NCBI GenBank assembly: GCA_037355855.1
Contig: CM074764.1
Span: 1,674,001 to 1,738,000, forward strand
DNA from: Pseudo-nitzschia pungens
Lineage: Eukaryota > Bacillariophyta > Bacillariophyceae > Bacillariales > Bacillariaceae
Length of the DNA: 64,000 nucleotides
Direction: 5' to 3'
Each line of letters opens with the position of its first letter. Positions within the stretch are counted from its first letter, which is position 1. Below are positions 56,470 through 64,000 of the stretch, one piece after another. The position numbers and the translations under genes were made by a program. Under the pieces are notes generated by a model that was not told where the DNA came from, searched no databases, and saw only the letters and a program-made list of their open reading frames with translations.

Positions 56470-59400
56470 TCAGCGGGGGACCCTCCCGCACGGATTCGAT
56501 ACGAGGCTCGCCCCGGCAATGGTGCACACCGAGGCCGCGCGGGGAATCCAGTTGGCTCTGTAGAGCAGATCCGAGACCTCCGGAACGGCCGGAGACGGTC
56601 GCACGTTGACCCCGGTCGTCTTGCGAAAGATTTCCTTGAGATCGGCCATGAGCGAGAGCGTCTCGGCCGGCAGGAGGTCCCCCTGCGAAAAGCAGACCGC
56701 ACCGCTGCACGACGCAAAGAACCGCGTTCCCTCCCTCGCCGCGTCGGACGCCGTGGTTTGCTTGAGGGTGTTGGTCACCAATGCCTTGCGCTTGGGGGAC
56801 ATGCGGAAGCGGTTCGTGTTGCGAATGGCGGCCTCCCTCACGATTTCGGAAATCTGCTCGGGTCCCTCCAGCAGCTGGTTGGTGTGGTCGACCATCCGGC
56901 GGCCGATCCGCCGCGCGTACGAGGCAATATTCTGGCTGAGTCCCAAAAAGGCCACGCGCATGCCGTACTTGTTGTAGCTAATCTCGTAGGCCAGTCCCCC
57001 CGGGGCACCCAGCTCGGAGAGATCCACTAAGGCGTACTCGAGGGAGATCCGCCACACCTCGGCGTGGGCCGCCATTTCCGCCGTGGCCCTAGGGGGTCGC
57101 GAGGAGAGGAGCTGGAGGACAAAAAGGGAACGGGCAGAGGCCTCCGGGGGCATCCGGGGCAGCGAGAGGCCTCCCGGGGGGAAGAGATCGCTGTGCGAGT
57201 AGACCTTGAGCAGGGCCCAGTAATCCCGCACCACCACTGGGGAATTGGTTTCCGCGTAATCGAGGTATGATCCACCGACGTAGCTCGCGAGGACCTGCGG
57301 GGAATCCCTGGTGTTGGTGTTGGTGTTGCTGCCGTTGCTATTCGAGTTGGGAATTCCTCCCGCGAGAGCACCGCCCCTTCCACCGGGCGGCAACCGGGGC
57401 GGTCGCAGCGTGGGTGGAATCAGCGGATTCAGCACAGGCGGCTTGGGCTTCTCGCTGTTGGTGATCTTGGACAAAAGCCACTCGTTGATTTTCCCCGTCA
57501 AGACGTTGTTGGGTTGCGGCAGGTACCGCGCCTGGGTGGTCGGAGAGATCTCCCAGCTGGCCGGAGACAGCCGCGGAAAGGGTTCCTCCAGGTCGTTGAG
57601 TCGCTCCCGGGCCGCGCCACCAATGGCCCTTTGGGATGCCGTCACGATCGTAATGGCGTTGGACGGATCGCTCAGCTTCGACAGGACCGACCGCAGCGTC
57701 GCCTGGAGCTTTTGGACGCCCTCCATGTCGTCCGGCAAAGGCATCAGCCTCCAGCCAGGCGTCCCGACGCCACCGCCGCCGCTGCGTGGCGACAAAAGCG
57801 ATCCGGTGCCCACGCCGTAGATCTGCCCGTCGAAGGCCAGTTCGATCGCGTCCGGTGGCCGGGGGGCCAAGACGTATCCGTAGAGCTGCGCTATCCGAAC
57901 AATACTGGGCCACCAGCTCCCGGCTGGGCGGATTCGCCGCGAGGGACGCCAGATGCTCAAAGACGGCCGCCACCACCGAGGACCGCCTGGCGAATCCCGT
58001 GAGCGTCACGACGATTTCCAAACGAAGAATCTGGAATCCCGATACGTCGACCGGAAAGGATATTCTCGGGACGCCCCGGTTGCTGCCCTCCGGGACCCAT
58101 CCGCGCTTCTGGAGCAGCCGAAAGAGGGATCCGGGTCCGCGGCGTCCCAGGATCTCGGCCAGGACGAAACCGATCTGCGTGCCGGTCACCACCGACGACG
58201 TTGATTTTCGCAGTCCCTCGTAGCGCTGGTCGAGGGCCCACTGAAAGGAAATTTTTTCGAGATTGTCCGCCAGAATCTCGTTGCTAACCTTTCCCCGAAA
58301 CAGACAAATGGGACCGCCGTACGCGTTGCCCGGGCGTAAAAAGGGCGGAAAGATCCGCGGCGCAGCGGCGATGCCCTGCGCTGCTGGTTCGGAAGCTGCA
58401 TCTGCATCTGCATTTGCATCTGCATTTGCATCTGCATTTGCATCTGCATTTGCATCTGCATTTGCATCTGCATTTGCATCTGCATTTGCATCTGCATTTG
58501 CATCTGCATTTGCATCTGCATTTGCATCTGCATTTGCATCTGCATTTGCACCTGCATTTGCCTCATCGCGCGTGTTTCTGCCAACCCCGGGGGATTCCCG
58601 GACCATGGCCCTCGCAAAGGGCTGGACCATGGGTTCCAGGACGGACAGGGGTTGCGGACCCACCACCACCAGGATCGTTTGGTCGGGTCGGTAGTGCCTG
58701 CGAAAAAACGCCAGGAGTTCCCGCGACACGTCCACGCCGTTGGTTTCGGGGAGAGTCTCGAGCGTCTCGAGGCTGCCCAGCGTGACCCTGGAGTAGGGAT
58801 GGTCCGGATTGACCAAACTCTTGGTCAAATACAGCTCCCGGGTGAACAAATCGTTCTTGTCGAGCTCCGAGGCGACCCTCCGGACCTCCCGGGCGATCGT
58901 CTCGGGCTGGGAGCAGGTCTGTCGGAACACTTCATCGACGAAGAGTCCGGCGAATCGGTCCAGAGCCTCCGGAAAGGCGTCGTTGTTCTCGACCTGGAAG
59001 TGGAAGCAGACCTTTTCGTAGGCCGTAAAGCCGTTGCTGAATCCCTCGGCGTAGTCGCTCTCGAGCCACTCCTGAAAGTCGCCGCCCTTGCCCTTTTTGT
59101 TGTTGCCGCTGGTGTTGTATGCGCCTCCAAACAATCCGTTGCGCCGTTTCTCTCCGGAAGATTGTTGCTGTCGTTGCTGTTGCTGCGGTTGTTTCGACGA
59201 GAGGACCATGTGCTCCGTCAGGTGCGCCAATCCGTAGAGCCCGAGGCCGCTTGGATCGGAGAACTGTCCGGCCCCGTTGATGGTCAGGGCAGCGCTGGAT
59301 TGCCGGGCGCGCTGGTCGTGGACCAGAAGGACGGTCACGCCGTTGGACAGGGTAAGTCGTTTGTATTCCCGAACGGACGCGTAGGGCACCACCTCCGCCA

Positions 59401-59983
59401 TCATTGCTTGTGACATTGGAGTGGAAGCATCGATGACGCTCTCGGGAACCGCGGTGGCTGCGGAAGCAGCAGCGCTGACACCCGGGGCGAATCCCGATGC
59501 GAATCCCGATGCCAGGAGGGCATTGGCGTTCCAAACCACGAACTGGCGGCGGCTCGGAGTCGGAGTCGGAGCAGAGTCGTGCTCCTCCGGGCCGTGATCC
59601 TCCGGAGCGCAAGCAACCCTTCCCCTCCAGAGACGACTGCCAGTGCTGCCAGTTCCAATTCCAATTCCAGTACCATTGTCATTGCCATTGCGGGAGCGGG
59701 TCAAAGTCAAAGTCGAACTCCAACCCCAACTCCAACTCGAACCGCCCGCCAACAAAAGCTCGTGTTGTTGCCGTGGTGGTTGAGTCGTTGGTCGCCATCC
59801 GAGGCGTGATTGTGTTCGTGCCACGACGACATGTCTCCCTATCCCCGCAAATGCGAATCCTTCGCAACAAATCATCGTTTGTGTGGTCAGTAGCAGCAGT
59901 AGCAGTAGCAGTAGCAGCAAGGGTGGTGCCGATGCGAATGCGACCGTGGAGGATATCGCCAATGCCCTGCTGCCGAGCTTCAT
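56470..59983 (-). CDS. M16 (insulinase/processing-peptidase) family metallopeptidase, apparent frameshift
   Basis: Read from the ATG at 59983, the first frame covers ~694 residues and the second (+1) a further ~476, giving ~1170 aa. An N-terminal Leu-rich signal peptide and GFAF|AG suggest plastid or secretory targeting. The M16 catalytic domain follows: NGVTVLLVHD, HLTEH (HxxEH zinc motif, residue ~254), a ~38-residue Gln/Gly insertion, FFHFQVENND, REVRRVASELDKND carrying the third zinc ligand Glu, and RRHYRPDQTILVVVG. An (ADAN)n tract separates it from the second domain (GPGSLFRLLQKRGWVPE...). The frame breaks at ~57895-57900: deletion of one T in TGTTCGG would continue naturally into IAQLYGYVLAPRPPDAIEL. 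The C-terminal M16-like domain then runs to 56470. M16 peptidases degrade or trim presequences and small peptides. Whether the locus is intact needs resequencing. Confidence 0.8.
58396..58565 (-). repeat. 12-bp coding repeat encoding Ala-Asp-Ala-Asn
   Basis: About fourteen GCATCTGCATTT units (plus strand) encode an ADAN tract between the two M16 halves. The opposite strand is open too, purely because of the repeat. Confidence 0.9.
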
Positions 59984-61305
59984 GAGTGATCTTTCTGTCC
60001 AACCCGACCGCTGCCAACAGACAAGGTCGTCTTTCTTGTGTCGCTAGATTGTGGGTTGTGGGTTGTGGGTTGTGGATTGCGGTGGTACTGTCACTGTTGC
60101 TGTAACCGTCACAGTTACTGGACCATCCTCTGCTCTGCTCTGCTCCGGTGAAAAGAAAAGAACTGCCGTGCTCTTGTTATTTGAGGAACTCTGATGCCGA
60201 CTCCAATCTACCGTACTCGACTCGAACCGACTCGACTCACTCTACGTAAGCCTTACTCTCCGTCGCAGTCGCAGTCGCAGTCGCACTTCTGGAGACTGAC
60301 TTGGAACACGATCTTGGATGCGTTCTCCGGCAGCGAGGCACGGAACAGAACAGCACAGTACAGCACAGCACAGCACAGCACAGTACGCAACAGTACAGAA
60401 AAGTAAAGAACAGAGAACGTCTGACCGGGATTTTGATTGATTCTTCCTTCTGAAATACTAGTGCGAGTTCACTGCGTGTAGTAGCAAGTGGCGGGCGGCT
60501 GCTAGCGGTTGCTACTGTATCGATCTCTATCGTTGCTCAATCGGGTTGTACAGTAAGTTGCGTTCGTATCGTATCGTATCGTATCGTATCGTATCCTAAC
60601 AACACAATATCGTATCCTCTCCTCTCCTCCACTATCCTACCGTATCCGTAAGGCTACGGAACCTTCCGACAGAATATTGGTTGTCTTCAAAAATCCAAAT
60701 TCCGATAAGAGTGTTAAGAGAAGGAGGTAATCTTACGGCACCAAGTAAGGTTACGGTAACTTACAAACTAGGTACGTACCAACACAGTTTTTTTTTTGCT
60801 GTCACTTACTCGTTGTGTGTGGGACGCGTGTTGTCGTGCTTCAGGTAAATCTTACTTGTTCCTATTGGCTAACTTACTACTCGAGTGCAGGGTGCCGCAC
60901 ACAAGAAACAGGACCAATGCCGTCTGCATTGCCGTGCCATGCAATGGTGTCGTGTCCGAATGGGGGTTGCACGAAAGGGGGGTGGGTGATTTCGAAACTT
61001 TCCCTTAGACCTCATCGCATAAAGGTGCACAGACTCTGGAGAGGAGGCTCTAAGAGTTTAGCCGCTAACGTCGTCGAGATACCGTATAACACAGTACATT
61101 TTCTACGTAGCGTCAGCAGACGTTTTTAACACTAAAAACTCGACCTGTCATAGCGTCCGTCCGCCTACCGTTTTTTCCATCGATAGAGGTTCAAAATCTT
61201 CCAATAGAGACAAAATTTCGATCACTTTTTTTTTGCTCCGGTCCTCTATTTGCAACAACAGTAATGAAGGCAAGTCCCTCTGTAACAAATAAACCACTTT
61301 AAACT
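59984..61305. other. Intergenic region with simple repeats
   Basis: Simple repeats include GTGGGTTGTGGG (60052-60080), CAGTCG (60267-60286), CAGCACAG (60350-60385) and CGTAT (60565-60596). TAC/GTA words lie at 60730-60785. No gene is seen. Confidence 0.6.
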
Positions 61306-62325
61306 TTAAACCACCAACAACATTAAATACCAGCGCTTGCGGCGCTGCGCTCTCCTCCTCACTGCCTCTAGCATCAGGTGTGCCTTGGCAATTTCCATCC
61401 TCTTGTTCGTGATAGCTTTTGCTGTGTTCACTACACTTCTCATATCCTCTGCTGTCTTCTTTGCAACCTCTTTGTCCTTAAGTGTGATATCCTCCTGCTG
61501 TAGTAATTCCTTCAGTACAGCATCATCCTCTACAGTCCAATGAACTGGTGCACCAACTGGAGCATCATCCTTCACTGCTACTACTGCAGTCAGCAGTATC
61601 TCCTCTTTCTTCAGACCTGTAGCCTTTTTCCCAAGCTTCCACTCGTAATTTTTTTTCATGTTGTTCACCCATAGCTTTGCAAAGTTGCCGCTGCACACCA
61701 ACTGAATTAGCGCTTTACAGTCGGTTTCCTTTGTTGCATATACCTCCTCCGCCCAAGCCTTTGCGGATTTCATTGCTTTGATCTCTTTTTTGCAATGCGC
61801 TCTTTCATCCGTAATGTGCTGACCGTGACAGTTGTATGGCCTGCCACCAAGAAGAACGATGTACTTCTTCCCCACAGTATTTGCCTTTGCAATTGCATCT
61901 TGGATCTGACGTGCCGTAGTTGCTTCCAATCTCGTAACTCGCTGGGATTTCCGCGGTGCTTCCTGCCAAAATACTTCCCTGTCAAAACCAAAATCAATCA
62001 GCATTTTGACGGCTACAGCGTTTTGATGTTTGAGCTCCTCCAATAGCTCCACCGTTGTTGCTGGATCCGTAGCTTTGTTGATATCTCCGTTTGGCAAAAT
62101 CATGAGATCGTGAACTATGTTACAATCTCTGAGACACTTTCATGTGAAGGGACTAATTCCAACCTTCTCCCAAAAAGATCTCAATCTATCCGGAGAAAAC
62201 GCTGCATCGAACGCAGACTCTAATTGGGTACAGGTCTCTTGTAATCCAAATACCATCACTGGATTGTCGCTTGCCCATAAGGATCTCGATACTACTGCCC
62301 ACTGTATGATGCTAGCACCATTAGG
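61306..62325 (-). pseudogene. C-terminal remnant of a DDE (pogo/Tc5-like) transposase with in-frame TGA
   Basis: On the minus strand the frame LESAFDAAFSPDRLRSFW-EKVGISPFT has the look of the C-terminal end of DDE_1-type transposases, where a helix is followed by R-x-x-F-x-K-x-G-I-x-P. It stops at TGA (62140-62142) and then continues in the same frame for another 280 residues, including 265 aa open from the ATG at 62103: a helical, Lys/Glu-rich tail with CHGQHITDERAHCKKE. The catalytic core is missing. Upstream the frame enters a hairpin repeat (62303-62406). The first 50 residues support the family; the tail is unrecognised. Confidence 0.5.
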
Positions 62326-62406
62326 CTGTAATACATTTTGCTAGCATCATAGTAGTGCAACTGTATGATGCTAGCATTAGGCTGTAATACATTTTGATAG
62401 CATCAT
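62303..62406. repeat. Two tandem copies of a palindromic GATGCTAGCA repeat
   Basis: The unit TGTATGATGCTAGCA...TTAGGCTGTAATACATTTTG-TAGCATCAT occurs twice (62303-62350 and 62362-62406). Its ends are inverted copies of each other. A third diverged piece follows to 62455. Confidence 0.75.
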
Positions 62407-62489
62407 TACTGCCTGATATTTCTATGATCCTAGCATTAGTAGCCTGATATTTATTAACATGTGGCGTGGCATGTGCCTATTGGATGATG

Positions 62490-62580
62490 CTACGTCCGAA
62501 AACTGTTTTGCGACCAATCGCGACCAATTGCAACCCGATTGCAACCCAATCGCAACTTTTCCCAGAAAAACGCGACCCAA
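62490..62580 (+). repeat. Short subterminal-type repeats
   Basis: Repeated GCGACCAAT/GCAACC(C)AAT words lie ~350 bases before the transposase start, as expected for subterminal binding sites of CACTA-like elements. No terminal repeat partner is available in the window. Confidence 0.35.
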
Positions 62581-62933
62581 TTTTTTTATTTCACAACCTT
62601 TTTTCCATTATTCTCCACCTTATTTCTCCTTATTCTCATTCCCCCCCAACCTTTTCAGGAAATGTTCTGATCTAGACCCTGATATTCAGTCCCTCGTCAC
62701 CTTTTCATCCCATTTTACACATTTGACACATTCGACTCCATATAACATATAATTTTAATCAGATCTTCTTCAATCACAGAAAAGTGTTACTGTACGTCGC
62801 GCACCATTTTCATTTTCTTTTTTCAGTGGTGTCACGTCACATACCCTGGCTTTGAAGCCCCCCTTCTTTGCATCGTATCACAACAAAAATTATTTTTTTA
62901 TCCAACACATGTTTGTATTTCACGCACACCGCC

Positions 62934-64000
62934 ATGCCGAAAGCCTCCTCTGACCCAAGGCACTTTGCCAATGATCCCAGAATACCCAGGACATTCTATT
63001 GTCGCAACTGCATTGCCACCGGACGAAGCAAAAAACCAAAATCCTTCAAGGGGTACAAACAAGAATCAAGCTACAATTCCACCTACCGATATGTCTGCAG
63101 AGGACTTTCATTTCATCTCAAGTCCAACAGTGATTGCCGGACCTATTATCAAGAGAACAATCTTATGGATTTCATTTCTTCTGTGAAAGAAGAAGTCACC
63201 CTTCCTTCGGTTCGACACACACCATCACAGTATGGATTGACAATGACACAGAATGGACCACGAATCCCCCCGTCCCTTGCTCCGATTGACACCACTCCGA
63301 CAACAAATTCCAATATTCACTCCTCACTCAACCCTCAGGTTATTGCCAATGTACTCATCCCACCCATGGACCGGCAGGCAATTGAATCACAAATGGCTGC
63401 AAACGAACCAACTTCAACCATCGGTTCCGATGCTGCTGCCTCTGACAATTTCGATGCCAGTTCCGACACCGACATCAGCAGTGATTCCGAAATCACTAGT
63501 AGAAGCACCACCATTTCCATAAAGGAAAGAGAGGTAGCTTTCCGCAACCGCACTCTGTTCCCACCCCGTTCCAAACTGATTGCCGAAATCAACCTCCTCA
63601 ACATTATATCACAACACAAGCTACCGCTTTCCACTTTTCAATCCATTTTCAACTGGGCGAAACACAGCAATAATCTTCCCGGTTTCAATTTCAATGTCAC
63701 ACCAACAAGGAAACGGGAAGCCATTTTCCAAGAAATCAAAAGAAATCTTGGTATATCTTCCGAACCAAAATTTGAGCCCAAAATTGTGAATTGGCTTCCC
63801 GACAACAAACCCACCCAAATCTATGTCCGCCCTTTTCTGGATGCTTTGTATTCCCTCCTCTCAAATCCAGATTTAATGTCCGAAGAAAATCTGTCTTTCC
63901 CCAACAGTGAAACCCCTCTGTCACCAGAGCATTTCCTGGTTTGAACTGATTCTTGTCCCATCACCAAGTTGCACCACGGATCATGGTGGTCGGATTCATG
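62934..64000 (+). pseudogene. N-terminal part of a Plavaka/KDZ-like transposase, stopped by in-frame TGA
   Basis: The frame runs from the ATG at 62934 to TGA at 63942-63944 (336 aa), then stays open in the same frame to the window edge, reading TDSCPITKLHHGSWWSDS. The N-terminal zinc-finger-like region has FYCRNC ... LSFHLKSNSDC (C-x2-C ... H-x5-C). A disordered Ser/Thr/Asp linker follows. Residues ~215-330 (LIAEINLLNIISQHKLPLS, FNWAKHSN, TPTRKREAIF, LPDNKPTQIYVRPF, LLSNPDLMSEENLSF) match the pre-catalytic segment I know from Plavaka/CACTA-like transposases. There GSWW also follows at about this distance. The sense of the reading past TGA argues for a nonsense mutation in a once-functional element. 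The catalytic DDE part would lie outside the window. Confidence 0.6.

Overview
This window is nuclear DNA of a photosynthetic stramenopile, most likely a diatom. Spliceosomal genes with short GT-AG introns (about 85-145 nt) lie on both strands. Several predicted proteins start with a signal peptide followed by an Ala-Phe type motif (AAF|V, VAAF|AP, NAF|VP), the bipartite presequence of secondary red-lineage plastids. Intergenic DNA is AT-rich, is full of short TAC/GTA words, and carries mobile-element debris. I cannot name the species.

Layout. 145-5224 (+): four-exon MLO-like membrane protein with an extra C-terminal membrane block. 7003-9186 (-): four-exon DNA cytosine-5 methyltransferase. 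10297-11764 (+): plastid TatB/Hcf106-like Tat subunit. 13384-15848 (+): nine-exon major-facilitator transporter. 16090-17214 (-): KRR1. 19003-19713 (+): CHMP1 (ESCRT-III). 21270-23357 (+): PX-BAR sorting nexin. 24935-25630 (+): small presequence-bearing cupin-like protein. 26793-27617 (+): repeat protein with a twin-arginine thylakoid-lumen signal. 30412-32187 (+): SLC10A7-type transporter. 32344-36770: a 1.88 kb direct duplication. 37058-40327 (+): unrecognised acidic protein. 41231-42641 (-): NadD-type adenylyltransferase with an apparent frame break. 44056-45462 (+): decayed secreted-protein gene with duplicated exon modules. 46713-50592: complete-looking DNA transposon with 40-bp inverted ends and a 769-aa protein of unfamiliar type. 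51192-52334 (+): EGF-like type I membrane protein. 52885-54576 (-): plastid Rieske protein. 56470-59983 (-): M16 metallopeptidase with an apparent frameshift. 61306-64000: remains of two transposases, each stopped by an in-frame TGA.

How the genes relate. They are mostly unrelated housekeeping loci with no operon logic. One link is suggestive: the window holds both a candidate subunit of the thylakoid Tat translocase and a protein whose presequence predicts Tat export to the lumen. Host-gene exon models were built by checking splice sites and phase by eye. Family names rest on motif recognition without database searches.
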